NCBI GenBank assembly: GCA_001801025.1
Contig: MGWO01000007.1
Span: forward strand, 372,001-436,000
DNA length: 64,000 nt
DNA from: Gallionellales bacterium GWA2_54_124
Lineage (GTDB): Bacteria; Pseudomonadota; Gammaproteobacteria; Burkholderiales; Gallionellaceae
Reading direction: 5' to 3'
Both the position numbers and the translations under genes were made by a program. Of the stretch, positions 17,986 through 29,378 are shown piece by piece. The notes below the pieces were generated by a model that had not been told where the DNA came from, searched no databases, and saw nothing but the letters and a program-made list of their open reading frames with translations. How positions within the stretch are numbered: position 1 is the first letter of the stretch; each line of letters starts with the position of its first letter.

Positions 17986-18058
17986 CAGTGAGTAGTGAGT
18001 CGTAAGTTAAAAAACCCGCTTCGGCAGGTTTTTTTATTGCATCACTTACGGCTCTCCG
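17986..18058. repeat. Heptad-phased inverted repeat flanking the terminator
   Basis: Left units CAGTGAG, TAGTGAG and TCGTAAG (17986-18006) face right units CTTACGG and CTCTCCG (18045-18058). GAGTCGTAAGT at 17997-18007 pairs with ACTTACGGCTC at 18044-18054 with one wobble. The intrinsic terminator sits in the loop. Confidence 0.7.
18008..18037. terminator. Bidirectional intrinsic terminator between PEGA lipoprotein gene and dut
   Basis: A-run, stem AACCCGC, TTCG loop, GCAGGTT (one mismatch), then seven T. It serves both convergent genes. Confidence 0.85.
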
Positions 18059-18061
18059 TTT

Positions 18062-18517
18062 TTAGTGCTTGCCGGTGCTGCCGAAGCCACCGGTGCCGCG
18101 CTCGCTTAAGGGGAAATCCTCGACGAGGTTGAACTGTGCTTGGACGACCGGCACGATAACCAGTTGTGCCATGCGCTCCATCGGCATCAGCGTGAATGGG
18201 ATCTGGCTTCGGTTCCAAAGCGATACGAAAATCTGTCCCTGATAGTCAGAATCGATCAGTCCGACCAGATTGCCCAGCACAATGCCGTGTTTGTGACCGA
18301 GTCCCGAGCGCGGCAGGATCATCGCGGCAAACCCGGGGTTAGCCAGATGAATTGCGATGCCGCTCGGGATCAGTTCGCATTGTTTGGGCTGGATGACCAG
18401 CGCGTGTTCGATGCAGGCGCGCAAGTCGATTCCGGCAGAGCCGCCGGTTGCATAAGTCGGCATATTTTGATGCAGGCGGGAATCGAGAATTTTAACGTCG
18501 ACTTTCGGATGTTTCAT
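18062..18517 (-). CDS. dut: Deoxyuridine 5'-triphosphate nucleotidohydrolase (dUTPase)
   Basis: The 151-residue protein carries the five trimeric dUTPase motifs: [29 protein letters not shown] with the catalytic Asp, MERMAQLVI and the C-terminal [10 protein letters not shown]. It hydrolyses dUTP to dUMP and pyrophosphate, keeping uracil out of DNA and feeding thymidylate synthesis. The ATG at 18517 overlaps the coaBC stop (ATGA), the usual coaBC-dut pairing. Confidence 0.97.
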   Translation of the reverse strand: MKHPKVDVKILDSRLHQNMPTYATGGSAGIDLRACIEHALVIQPKQCELIPSGIAIHLANPGFAAMILPRSGLGHKHGIVLGNLVGLIDSDYQGQIFVSLWNRSQIPFTLMPMERMAQLVIVPVVQAQFNLVEDFPLSERGTGGFGSTGKH

Positions 18518-19701
18518 GAAAAATCTCCTTCGTAATGTTGCGCGATATACTGCATCAGCTGTCTTGCCAGTGTGAGTTTGTCAGCGCGTGGCAAGGGGTG
18601 CATGCCCGCATCGTCAAACAGGATCAGTTCGTTTTCGTCGCTGCCGATGGCCTGCTGCGCGATATTTCCGATCAGCAGAGGCAGTCTTTTAGCGAGGCGT
18701 TTTTGCTCTGCATACTCGGCCAGATTTTCGCTCTCGGCGGCAAATCCCACGCAGTAGGGCGGATTCGCGAGCGCTGCGACTGAGGCCAGAATATCCGGAT
18801 TGGGCAGCAGTTCCAGCGTGAGCGGTGCTGCACTTTTCTTGATTTTCTGCTCGCTCACTTGCGCTACGCGATAATCTGCGACGGCAGCAACCGCAATGAA
18901 GATATCGCAGGCGGCGACATGCTGTTTGACGGCGCTGTACATCTGCGCCGCACTTTGCACGTCGATCCGCTGCGCGTTGTGCGGCGTGGCAAGTGCGGTC
19001 GGGCCTGACACCAGCACAACCTCAGCACCCATTTCCAGTGCCGCCTGACAGATGGCATAGCCCATCTTGCCCGAACTGCGATTGGTGATGCCGCGCACCG
19101 CGTCGATCGCTTCATAGGTCGGCCCAGCGGTCATCAGGATTTTTTTACCTGCGAGCAGTTTGGGAATAAAGGAGGCTGAGATGAGCTGTGCCAGTTGCAA
19201 CGGCTCCAGCATGCGCCCCAGCCCCTCCTCGCCGCAGGCCTGCATCCCGTTGGCGGGCCCCAGTATCTGTACGCCGTCGCTGATCAGGCGCGCAATGTTG
19301 CGCTGCGTTGCCGGATTTTGCCACATTTCGCGGTTCATCGCAGGGGCGATCAGCAGCGGGCAGTTGCGCGCGAGACATAATGTGGAGAGCAAATCATCGG
19401 CCAGTCCGTTGGCAAGTTTGGCGATAAAATCGGCGCTGGCGGGGGCGATCACGATCGCATCGGCGGCCCGGCTCAGATTGATATGCGCCATGCTGTTGGA
19501 TTCACGCGCATCCCACTGGTCGGTATAGATCGGTTTGCCGGACAATCCCTGCAGGGTGGTCGGCGTAATGAAGTGACAGGCAGCTTCCGTCATCGCCACT
19601 TGCACCGAGTAACCGAGTTTCATTAGCAGACGCAGTAATTCGGCTGACTTATAAGCTGCAATACCGCCGGTGATGCCGAGCACAATGTGTTGTTTATTCA
19701 T
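18514..19701 (-). CDS. coaBC: Bifunctional phosphopantothenoylcysteine decarboxylase/phosphopantothenate-cysteine ligase
   Basis: The 395-residue protein starts [20 protein letters not shown], the flavin-binding opening of CoaC; the active-site region APAMNREMW follows at about residue 120. The CoaB half begins at [20 protein letters not shown] (about 190) and includes SSGKMGYAI. Together they make two steps of coenzyme A synthesis. I chose the ATG at 19701; the open frame extends to 19974 but the added residues are not family-like. Translationally coupled to dut. Confidence 0.97.
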   Translation of the reverse strand: MNKQHIVLGITGGIAAYKSAELLRLLMKLGYSVQVAMTEAACHFITPTTLQGLSGKPIYTDQWDARESNSMAHINLSRAADAIVIAPASADFIAKLANGLADDLLSTLCLARNCPLLIAPAMNREMWQNPATQRNIARLISDGVQILGPANGMQACGEEGLGRMLEPLQLAQLISASFIPKLLAGKKILMTAGPTYEAIDAVRGITNRSSGKMGYAICQAALEMGAEVVLVSGPTALATPHNAQRIDVQSAAQMYSAVKQHVAACDIFIAVAAVADYRVAQVSEQKIKKSAAPLTLELLPNPDILASVAALANPPYCVGFAAESENLAEYAEQKRLAKRLPLLIGNIAQQAIGSDENELILFDDAGMHPLPRADKLTLARQLMQYIAQHYEGDFS

Positions 19702-19735
19702 GCCGCGCATCTTACAGCATCGGAATCCCTGCTGA

Positions 19736-20980
19736 CTAGCTGCCGCTCTTGGCTGTTTTGCTGTCTGCGCTGACCGAGCCCTTTTGTTGCAGGCAGTTTT
19801 TGTAGCGGCTGTTGACGCGATTGGCGAACCACTCGGTGGTGAGCTTGCGTTTGATTTTAGGGCTCTTAAGATCGATTTGCGGCAGGGCGATGCGCGGCTG
19901 AGTGCCATTTTGATCGGCGAGTGAATACAGCCGCTGATAGAGCGGCGTTTTGCTGAAGGAGGAGAGTTTTTCAAGGCGTAAATCGCGCTGGATTTCCCCT
20001 TCGCTCATTTTGAGTGCCCGGCTGAGGGTGAGCAGTGCTTTAAGCGTTGAGCTGGCCTCCGTGTTGCCGTCCTTGTAGCGCAAAAGATCGCCATCCGGCG
20101 CGAGTGGCTGGCCGCTGATGCGTGACAGTGCACGCTGGAAGGCGGCGTTGCGGCTGCTGTAGCGGCCAGCGTTGAAGTCGGCAAACCGGTACAGCATGTC
20201 GGTGTAAGGCGCGGGGTAATCGAGCAAGATGGCGCTGCCGAAATAGACGCCGCCGCGCCGGCTGAAAACCTCGTTGCGCAGGTTGCCGTGCAAGGGGTAG
20301 GGGTAGGGGCGCGCACGGACATGGCTTTCGGCAAATTCGACGCTGACCTGCATCGGGCCGCCGGTGTGGACCGGATTGTAGTTGGGAAATAATTCACGCC
20401 CTGCCGGCAGCATGGCGATAATTTCTTCGATCAGGTCGCTGAGCTCCTTTTCTGTTTTAAGTGCATCGATGCGTTGGCTGAAACTGCGGCCATCGCGAGA
20501 ATTGCTGGATAGCATCCAGTCGATGACGGTTTGCGGAATACTGTATTTTTCACTGCGCTGTGCGATTTCACGGCGGATGATGGCAGGCAGGCCCGGGACG
20601 ACGGGGTCCGCCTGAAAGCTCGATTCCTGTTCGATGACCGCCATGGTGGCGCAAAAATATTCCGGGGTAGGGGGAATTTGCAGCGCTTTATATGCGCTTT
20701 GCAAATCGTCTGCCCAGCCGGCCTTGTCCTTGAGTTTTGCGGGCAACAGCTTCATCAGGAGCTCATGAATATCTTTTTCGGATGAAGGCGGCGCTTTTGC
20801 AGCGGGTGCCGCCACAGGGGGCGGGGCGGGTGTCTTTTTAGGCACCGGCGCGACAGGAGTCGGTTTAATTTTGGCAGGCTGGTTTTTAACGACCGGCGCT
20901 GGTGGTTCGACGACAGGCTCCGGCGTGCTGGCGCAGCCCGACAGGGTTACGAGTATCAGCAGGCGGCGAAGGTTGTTCAT
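19736..20980 (-). CDS. DUF1615-family lipoprotein
   Basis: The 414-residue lipoprotein has a lipobox at VTLSGC (Cys16), a Pro/Ala-rich spacer of about 50 residues, then a DUF1615 domain. Conserved phrases include AVIEQESSFQADP, NPVHTGGPMQVSV, FADFNAGRYSSRNAAFQ and DGDLLRYKDG. The EQESSF word and GGPMQVSV segment recall a lytic-transglycosylase-like fold, but activity is not established. Its ribosome binding site AGGAGG lies in the 3' arm of the hairpin at 20987-21015, directly downstream of purB. Confidence 0.82.
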   Translation of the reverse strand: MNNLRRLLILVTLSGCASTPEPVVEPPAPVVKNQPAKIKPTPVAPVPKKTPAPPPVAAPAAKAPPSSEKDIHELLMKLLPAKLKDKAGWADDLQSAYKALQIPPTPEYFCATMAVIEQESSFQADPVVPGLPAIIRREIAQRSEKYSIPQTVIDWMLSSNSRDGRSFSQRIDALKTEKELSDLIEEIIAMLPAGRELFPNYNPVHTGGPMQVSVEFAESHVRARPYPYPLHGNLRNEVFSRRGGVYFGSAILLDYPAPYTDMLYRFADFNAGRYSSRNAAFQRALSRISGQPLAPDGDLLRYKDGNTEASSTLKALLTLSRALKMSEGEIQRDLRLEKLSSFSKTPLYQRLYSLADQNGTQPRIALPQIDLKSPKIKRKLTTEWFANRVNSRYKNCLQQKGSVSADSKTAKSGS

Positions 20981-20986
20981 GTGAAG

Positions 20987-21015
20987 AGCGCCTCCTGAGT
21001 GACTCAGGAGGCGCT
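20987..21015 (-). promoter_or_regulatory. Perfect hairpin burying the DUF1615 ribosome binding site
   Basis: A 13-bp perfect stem (AGCGCCTCCTGAG with CTCAGGAGGCGCT) and a three-base loop lie between the purB stop and the next start. On the minus strand the 3' arm contains AGGAGG ten bases before the ATG, and the 5' arm contains the complementary CCTCCT. It has no good T-run, so it may act as an RBS-sequestering stem, as a weak terminator, or as an mRNA stabiliser. Confidence 0.7.
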
Positions 21016-21021
21016 AAAACG

Positions 21022-22425
<1,404 letters not shown>

Positions 22426-22460
22426 TTACGCGAATCAGCCGGTCGAGGCTAAGGGATATC

Positions 22461-23555
22461 TTAAACCGGCTGTCCTGTTTCGATGATCGCTCCACCTAAA
22501 CAGACCTCGTCTTCATACAGCACGACAGACTGGCCGGGCGTGACCGCCCATTGCGGCTGATCGAAGGAAATAGCGCAGGACGCTGCTGTCTGATGGGTGA
22601 GCCGGCAGGGGGCATCCGCCTGACGGTAACGGGTCTTTGCGGCGTAAGGCGTGTTGATTTCCGGTGCGCTGCCGCTGATCCAGTGCGCATCCAGTGCGGT
22701 CAGTGTGTGACTCAGCAGTGCAGGGTGATCATGGCCTTGGACTACGATCAGGCGGTTGTTCTTCATGTCTTTTTCCGCGACAAACCAGGGCTCGCCGCTG
22801 GAGTTTTTTTCGCCGCCTATGCCTAATCCTTGTCGCTGGCCCAGCGTGTAAAAAGACAGCCCGATGTGACGGCCCACCAGTTTTCCTTCGGGCGTGCGCA
22901 TCTCGCCGGGTTGGGTGGGCAGATAGCCGCTCAAAAATTCGCGGAAAGGCCGCTCTCCGATGAAGCAGATACCGGTGCTGTCCTTTTTGGCAAAGTTGCA
23001 CAGGCCATGCTGCTCGGCAATTTTGCGGATCTCGGATTTGAGCAGATGGCCCAGCGGGAACATGGCGCGCGACAGCTGCGTCTGATTGAGGCGATGCAGA
23101 AAATAGCTCTGGTCCTTGCTGCCGTCGGCAGCTTTGAGCAGCTGGAACAGCCCGTTAACTTCGCGCACCTGTGCGTAATGACCGGTGGCGATGGTGTCCG
23201 CCCCGAGTTCAATCGCATGATCGAGAAAGGCTTTGAATTTGATTTCCGCGTTGCACAAAATGTCCGGATTCGGCGTGCGGCCGGCTTGATATTCGCGCAG
23301 GAATGAGCTGAATACGCGGTCTTTGTATTCTTTGGCGAAATTGACCGCCTCAATCGGAATGCCGATGGTATCGGCGACCGATACGGCGTCCAGCAGATCC
23401 TGGCGCGAAGAGCAGTATTCGCTGTTGTCGTCGTCTTCCCAGTTTTTCATGAACAGACCCACGACATCAAACCCCTGCTGCTTGAGCAGCAGTGCCGTGA
23501 CCGAAGAGTCTACGCCGCCGGACATGCCGACGACGACGCGTTTGTTTTTATTCAT
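22461..23555 (-). CDS. mnmA: tRNA-specific 2-thiouridylase
   Basis: The 364-residue protein has the PP-loop [18 protein letters not shown] at its N-terminus and the two catalytic Cys in [12 protein letters not shown] and [12 protein letters not shown]. It thiolates U34 of tRNA-Lys, Glu and Gln. I chose the ATG at 23555 ([14 protein letters not shown]), which overlaps the end of the Nudix gene by eight bases; the open frame to 23660 is inside that gene. The nudJ-mnmA order is a common gammaproteobacterial/betaproteobacterial arrangement. Confidence 0.97.
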   Translation of the reverse strand: MNKNKRVVVGMSGGVDSSVTALLLKQQGFDVVGLFMKNWEDDDNSEYCSSRQDLLDAVSVADTIGIPIEAVNFAKEYKDRVFSSFLREYQAGRTPNPDILCNAEIKFKAFLDHAIELGADTIATGHYAQVREVNGLFQLLKAADGSKDQSYFLHRLNQTQLSRAMFPLGHLLKSEIRKIAEQHGLCNFAKKDSTGICFIGERPFREFLSGYLPTQPGEMRTPEGKLVGRHIGLSFYTLGQRQGLGIGGEKNSSGEPWFVAEKDMKNNRLIVVQGHDHPALLSHTLTALDAHWISGSAPEINTPYAAKTRYRQADAPCRLTHQTAASCAISFDQPQWAVTPGQSVVLYEDEVCLGGAIIETGQPV

Positions 23556-23994
23556 AGTGCACCAGTAGTTCAAGCGGATAGCGTTTTTCTGCCAGATAAT
23601 CTTCACAGCAGCGCAATACCAGCGGGCTGCGGTGACGCATCTTTGTGTCGCGAATTTCATCTATCGTAAGCCACACGGCGCGCACGATGCCTTCGTCCAG
23701 TTTGAGTTCCGGATGGTGGGCTGTGATCGTGCCGCTAAAGGCAAAACGCAGATAGGTCGTATCCGATTCGGGCGCTCGCCAGCTGTAAATGCCGGTCAGA
23801 TGCTCTGGCGCGAAGTCGTAGGCAGATTCCTCCAGTGCCTCGCGTATTGTCGCGTGTATGAGGGTTTCGCCCGGCTCCCAGTGTCCGGCCGGCTGGTTAA
23901 AACGCAGGCCTTGTGAGGTTTCCTCTTCGACCAGTAAAAACTTGGCATCGCGTTCTATGACGGCCGCGACAGTGACGTTGGGTTTCCAGATCAT
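23548..23994 (-). CDS. nudJ: NudJ-type Nudix hydrolase
   Basis: The 148-residue protein starts [20 protein letters not shown]. The Nudix box is [20 protein letters not shown] at about residues 37-60. The coupling to mnmA and the length match NudJ, a phosphatase acting on nucleoside and thiamine-pyrimidine phosphates. Assignment to NudJ rests on motif and neighbourhood. Confidence 0.85.
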   Translation of the reverse strand: MIWKPNVTVAAVIERDAKFLLVEEETSQGLRFNQPAGHWEPGETLIHATIREALEESAYDFAPEHLTGIYSWRAPESDTTYLRFAFSGTITAHHPELKLDEGIVRAVWLTIDEIRDTKMRHRSPLVLRCCEDYLAEKRYPLELLVHYE

Positions 23995-24052
23995 TTCGAT
24001 GTGTGGCAGTGTTGCAAGTCATCGAATGGTATCACTGAACCGCTGTAAAACA

Positions 24053-24080
24053 AAAAAGGCAGAGTTTCCTCTGCCTTTTT
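24053..24080. terminator. Strong bidirectional hairpin terminator
   Basis: A perfect 12-bp stem (AAAAAGGCAGAG with CTCTGCCTTTTT) with a TTTC loop. It lies upstream of nudJ and about 190 bases downstream of the small basic gene on the same strand. Between 24081 and 24273 I see no supportable gene; only a short open tail without a start codon. Confidence 0.85.
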
Positions 24081-24273
24081 AATTAAAACTACTTCTTGGC
24101 TTCTCTATTTGCCCATACAGATAACAGTTTGCCTATTGTGCTCCTATTTTAGTTGATCAACTGTACGTGTTGCCGACACACGGGTGTCGAGGCATAAACG
24201 TTCGTTTATTCAATTCATTGACTGGAGTTCACTCATAGTCGTTATGCTTTAACTGTGGTCAGGAGCCAATTTG

Positions 24274-24525
24274 TTACTTGGCCTTGCGTGCAGAGTCCTC
24301 AATTTTCAGACCGGTGCGTTTGATGCGGGCGATGGCCTTAATCACATCGGAAACAGCAATATTATTTGCAGTAGCGGCATTTTCAATCGCTGCAATCGCA
24401 TCTGCAATCCCGGCGCTCTGTTTGGTGATTTTAACTTCCTTGTCAACGCTAGCCTGTTCTTTTAATTTTTGAATTTTTGCTTCTAACGCTTTGATAATTT
24501 CTTCTTTGGATCTGCGAGCTGCCAT
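24274..24525 (-). CDS. Small basic helical protein of unknown function
   Basis: The 83-residue protein is Lys/Ala-rich and strongly helical. The N-terminus MAARRSKEEIIKALEAKIQKL predicts a coiled coil, then KITKQSAGIADAIAAIENAA and VIKAIARIKRTGLKIED. Charge and length resemble small nucleoid-associated proteins, but I recognise no family motif. A clear purine-rich ribosome binding site (CCGAAGGAAAT) precedes the ATG. The gene stands alone between two terminators, beside the tRNA-Leu gene. Existence is likely; function unknown. Confidence 0.6.
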   Translation of the reverse strand: MAARRSKEEIIKALEAKIQKLKEQASVDKEVKITKQSAGIADAIAAIENAATANNIAVSDVIKAIARIKRTGLKIEDSARKAK

Positions 24526-24666
24526 TTGAATTTCCTTCGGTTAATTGATCATTGAAATTGCTTTGAACAGCGTTGATTTTATAGTGGAATATCATTGTTG
24601 TACAAGCGAATTTGCAAACAAAGAATATTAGGGTGTGCTTTGCAGAGAGGGTGTCTAGCTACAGTC

Positions 24667-24699
24667 AAAGAAAAAGCCACTTAAAAAATTAAGTGGCTT
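24667..24699 (-). terminator. Intrinsic terminator of tRNA-Leu
   Basis: On the minus strand AAGCCACTTAA pairs perfectly with TTAAGTGGCTT around a four-base loop, then TTTTTCTTT. It begins nine bases after the tRNA CCA end. Confidence 0.9.
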
Positions 24700-24707
24700 G
24701 AATTCTT

Positions 24708-24794
24708 TGGTGCCGGGGGGGGGAATCGAACCCCCACGCCCTTTCAGGCACCGGATTTTGAGTCCGGCACGTCTACCAGTTCCATCACCCCGGC
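24708..24794 (-). tRNA. leuX: tRNA-Leu (anticodon CAA)
   Basis: The 87-base gene folds into a class II tRNA. The acceptor stem GCCGGGG pairs with CCCCGGC and CCA is encoded. The anticodon stem CCGGA/TCCGG encloses the loop CTCAAAA, giving CAA, which reads UUG. The variable arm TGCCTGAAAGGGCG is long, as in tRNA-Leu. The T arm GGGGGTTCGATTCCCCC is perfect. Confidence 0.95.
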
Positions 24795-24872
24795 AAGAGA
24801 GGTGCGCATTATCCATGAAACTGTTTCGCAGATCAACTACAATCGCGCCTTTGTGAAAATGATGAGCTGTTG

Positions 24873-25943
24873 ATGCGTACCGATGAATTTGATTTTGTCT
24901 TGCCGGAGGGCTTGATTGCGCAGCATCCGCCCGAAAAACGCGGTGCAAGCCGGCTGTTGTGTGTGCACGACGGTATTTTAGAAGATAGCCAGTTTGTTGA
25001 TTTATTACAGAAGGTTGCGCCGGGAGATTTGCTGGTATTGAACGATACGCGGGTGATTCGTGCACGCCTGTTCGGTATTAAGCGTAGCGGTGGCAAGATC
25101 GAGGTGATGGTCGAACGCGTGTTGAACAGTCACGAGGTGCTGGCACAAGTGCGCGCCAGTAAATCGCCGCCAGCGGGCAGCTATCTGCTTTTGTCGACGG
25201 ACGGTGCGCCGCAAGAGGGGAGCGCACCCGATGCGGGCTTGAGTGTTGAAGTGCTGGGGAGAGCTGGCGAATTTTATCATTTACGCTTTTGCGCTGAAGA
25301 GCCTGTGCTGGAACTGCTGGAGCGTTACGGGCGTCTGCCACTGCCGCCTTATATAACGCACGCAGCCGAAGAGGAAGACGAGACGCGCTATCAAACCGTG
25401 TTTGCGCGGCAATCGGGCGCGGTGGCAGCGCCCACGGCAGGCCTGCATTTTGATGACGCGATGCTGCAAGCCTTGCAGGATAAAGGCGTAAAAATTGCGT
25501 ATGTGACTTTGCATGTCGGGGCGGGTACGTTTCAGCCAGTGCGCGCCGAATGGTTGTCGGAGCATGTCATGCACAGTGAGTGTTACCAGATTTCGCAGGC
25601 GACGGTGGATGCGATTGAGCAGACACATGAAGCAGGCGGGCGGGTCGTCGCGGTGGGAACCACCAGTTTGCGCGCGCTTGAGAGCGCTGCGGCGTCAGGT
25701 GAATTGCAATCGGGTGCAGGTGAGACGCGGATTTTTATCACGCCGGGCTATCGTTTTCGGGTGGTGGATGTCTTGCTGACCAATTTTCACCTGCCAAAAT
25801 CGACGCTGCTGATGCTGGTGAGCGCATTCGGCGGTATGAACGAAATGCGGGCGGCTTATCTTCATGCGGTGGCGCAGCAGTATCGCTTTTTCAGTTATGG
25901 CGATGCGATGCTGATCGAAAAATCGGTAAGTAGTGAGTCGTGA
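24873..25943 (+). CDS. queA: S-adenosylmethionine:tRNA ribosyltransferase-isomerase
   Basis: The 356-residue protein begins [20 protein letters not shown], the canonical QueA start. Conserved stretches [25 protein letters not shown] and [19 protein letters not shown] are present. It adds the epoxycyclopentane ring to preQ1 in tRNA, the penultimate queuosine step. The ATG at 24873 follows an in-frame TTG. The last codons and the stop (GAG TCG TGA) are made of heptad repeat units. tgt follows 77 bases later. Confidence 0.97.
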   Translation: MRTDEFDFVLPEGLIAQHPPEKRGASRLLCVHDGILEDSQFVDLLQKVAPGDLLVLNDTRVIRARLFGIKRSGGKIEVMVERVLNSHEVLAQVRASKSPPAGSYLLLSTDGAPQEGSAPDAGLSVEVLGRAGEFYHLRFCAEEPVLELLERYGRLPLPPYITHAAEEEDETRYQTVFARQSGAVAAPTAGLHFDDAMLQALQDKGVKIAYVTLHVGAGTFQPVRAEWLSEHVMHSECYQISQATVDAIEQTHEAGGRVVAVGTTSLRALESAAASGELQSGAGETRIFITPGYRFRVVDVLLTNFHLPKSTLLMLVSAFGGMNEMRAAYLHAVAQQYRFFSYGDAMLIEKSVSSES

Positions 25944-25980
25944 GTGGATGCTGGCTTTTACTTTTCACTTGTAACTTACA
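25924..25980. repeat. Heptad-phased inverted repeat over the queA stop codon
   Basis: Left units CGGTAAG, TAGTGAG and TCGTGAG run through the queA 3' end; right units ACTTTTC, ACTTGTA and ACTTACA follow. GTAAGT at 25926 pairs with ACTTAC at 25974. Units match those at 17986 and 3044. Confidence 0.75.
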
Positions 25981-26005
25981 GAATATCTGAAATATTGCTA
26001 ATTAA

Positions 26006-27139
<1,134 letters not shown>

Positions 27140-27191
27140 CAGGCTTCGTGCTAGAATGCGTCCCTTTTGAATTATTTGTGGAGTCAAAATA

Positions 27192-27515
27192 ATGTTTATC
27201 AGTAATGCATATGCAGAAGCAGCAGGCGCGGCACCCGGCGGGTTTATGGAATATTTGCCATTGGTGGCGTTAGTTGCCGTGTTTTATTTCCTGGTATTGC
27301 GCCCGCAGCAGACGCGTGCCAAAGAGCATAAGGCGATGGTTGAAGCGTTGCAGCGCGGCGATGAAGTGGTCACAATCGGCGGCGAATTGGGTCGCGTTAC
27401 CAAAGTATTCGAAGCTTATGTCGGCGTCGAACTGGCGGAAAATCTGGAAGTGACCGTACAAAAAATAGCGATTCAGGCTGTATTGCCTAAAGGCACTATC
27501 AAATCCATCAAGTAA
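27192..27515 (+). CDS. yajC: Preprotein translocase subunit YajC
   Basis: The 107-residue protein has one membrane helix (YLPLVALVAVFYFLVLRPQQ) with the invariant FLVLRPQQ, followed by the cytoplasmic domain with LQRGDEVVTIGGELGRV. It is a small partner of SecDF-YajC at the Sec translocon. A GTGGAG box precedes the ATG. Confidence 0.97.
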   Translation: MFISNAYAEAAGAAPGGFMEYLPLVALVAVFYFLVLRPQQTRAKEHKAMVEALQRGDEVVTIGGELGRVTKVFEAYVGVELAENLEVTVQKIAIQAVLPKGTIKSIK

Positions 27516-27558
27516 TCAATCAGGTGCGCGCCGGCGTGCTGCATGTTTTGAGGTCGTT

Positions 27559-29370
27559 ATGAACCGTTACCCGCTGTGGAAATATTTGCTGATTCTGGCC
27601 GTTTTACTGGTCGGCCTGATTTACACCCTGCCGAATTTTTTTGGTGAATCGCCTGCCGTACAAATTTTGCCACTGCGTGCCAGTATGAAAGCCGATATTG
27701 CGCTGTTAGGCCGCGTCGAGGCAGCGCTCAAGGCGGGTAATCTCAACACCGAGATGGTTGCGCTCGATGGCAACAGTATCAAGGCGCGTTTTGCCGATAC
27801 AGATTTGCAGCTCAAAGCCAAGGATTTGCTGAAAGCTCAGTTAGGCGAGGACTATGTCGTTGCATTGAATTTGCTGCCGCGTTCGCCACAGTGGCTGACC
27901 GATATGCATGCACTGCCGATGTATCTGGGGCTGGATTTGCGCGGCGGTGTGCATTTTCTGTTGCAAGTGGACATGAAGGCGGCGCTGGATAAGGCGCTGG
28001 AAGCGGCAAGCGGGGATATTCGCAGTGCGTTGCGTGAAGAAAATGTAGCCTATTCGGGGGTGAGTCGCGAGGGGAATACCCTGCTGGTAAAATTCCGCGA
28101 TGCGGCAGCCAGAACGAAGGGCGAGGCGCAATTGAAACAGCGATTTTCCGATTATGCTCTGGTCGAAAAGGAGCTAAACGGCGAATTTCTGTTGCAGGCA
28201 ACCTTGACCCCTGAAGCGGAGCACCGCATAGGAGAGTCGGCTGTGCAGCAGAATTTACTGACCTTGCGTAACCGCGTCAATGAGCTCGGCGTGGCAGAGC
28301 CGGTGATTCAGCAGCAGGGCGCAGACCGCGTAGTGGTGCAGTTGCCGGGTGTGCAGGATACGGCGCGAGCCAAGGATATTCTGGGTCGCACCGCGACGCT
28401 CGAAGTTCGCATGGTGGACGATGAACATCAAATAGGTGCAGGAGGCGTTGCACCGTTCGGCACTGAAATGTTTAAGGATAGAGAGGGCGTTGCTATTCTG
28501 GTCAAGAAACAGGTGATGCTGACCGGTGAGCGGATCAACGACGCGCAACCCGGCTTTGACAATCAGAACAATGAAGCGGCCGTTCACATCAATCTGGACG
28601 GCGTGGGCGCGCGTAAATTTAAAGATGCTACCCGCGAGAATGTCGGTAAGCGTATGGCGATCATTCTGTTCGAGAAGGGCCGTGGCGAAATCGTGACCGC
28701 GCCTGTGATCCGCGAGGAAATCGGCGGCGGACGCGTGCAGATCAGCGGCAGGATGACCACCGAAGAGGCACAGGATACGGCGTTGCTGCTGCGTGCAGGT
28801 GCCCTGGCGGCACCGATGGAAATCGTCGAAGAACGTACGGTGGGTCCCAGCCTCGGTGCGGATAACATCGCACGCGGTTTTAATTCAACCAAAATCGGTT
28901 TTATGCTGATCGCGGTGTTCATGGTGGCTTATTACCTGATGTTCGGTACGATCTCTGTGCTGGCATTGGCAGCAAATTTGCTGTTGCTGATTGCGTTGCT
29001 GTCGATGATGCAGGCGACCTTGACTCTGCCGGGTATGGCGGGTATCGCGCTTACCCTCGGTATGGCGATTGATTCGAACGTACTGATCAATGAACGCATC
29101 CGGGAAGAATTGCGCAATGGCATCTCGCCGCAGGCGGCGATTCATGCGGGTTACGATAACGCATTCGCCACCATCGTGGACTCGAATATCACTAATCTGA
29201 TCGCAGGGATTGCATTGTTCCTGTTCGGTTCAGGCCCGATCAAGGGTTTTGCGGTGGTGTTGTGCCTTGGGATACTGACGTCGATGTTCAGTTCAGTGCT
29301 GGTGTCCCGCGCTATCGTGAATCTGGTTTATGGTCGCCGCGCACGTCTGGCTGGCGTGTCGATCGGTTAA
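27559..29370 (+). CDS. secD: Protein translocase subunit SecD
   Basis: The 603-residue protein has an N-terminal membrane helix, the periplasmic P1 region beginning YLGLDLRGGVHFLLQVDM, and five further membrane helices in the C-terminal 170 residues, including GMAGIALTLGMAIDSNVLINERIRE split over the fourth helix. It uses the proton gradient to assist late steps of export, together with SecF and YajC. Confidence 0.98.
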   Translation: MNRYPLWKYLLILAVLLVGLIYTLPNFFGESPAVQILPLRASMKADIALLGRVEAALKAGNLNTEMVALDGNSIKARFADTDLQLKAKDLLKAQLGEDYVVALNLLPRSPQWLTDMHALPMYLGLDLRGGVHFLLQVDMKAALDKALEAASGDIRSALREENVAYSGVSREGNTLLVKFRDAAARTKGEAQLKQRFSDYALVEKELNGEFLLQATLTPEAEHRIGESAVQQNLLTLRNRVNELGVAEPVIQQQGADRVVVQLPGVQDTARAKDILGRTATLEVRMVDDEHQIGAGGVAPFGTEMFKDREGVAILVKKQVMLTGERINDAQPGFDNQNNEAAVHINLDGVGARKFKDATRENVGKRMAIILFEKGRGEIVTAPVIREEIGGGRVQISGRMTTEEAQDTALLLRAGALAAPMEIVEERTVGPSLGADNIARGFNSTKIGFMLIAVFMVAYYLMFGTISVLALAANLLLLIALLSMMQATLTLPGMAGIALTLGMAIDSNVLINERIREELRNGISPQAAIHAGYDNAFATIVDSNITNLIAGIALFLFGSGPIKGFAVVLCLGILTSMFSSVLVSRAIVNLVYGRRARLAGVSIG

Positions 29371-29378
29371 GGAAAAAT

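Noticed and set aside
20987-21015. Plain intrinsic terminator of purB
   Set aside because: No U-tract follows the stem on the minus strand, and the arm contains the next gene's ribosome binding site; kept as a regulatory hairpin instead.
24081-24273. Second small gene downstream of the 83-residue protein
   Set aside because: A plausible C-terminal reading exists but the frame is closed upstream within about 20 codons and has no start.
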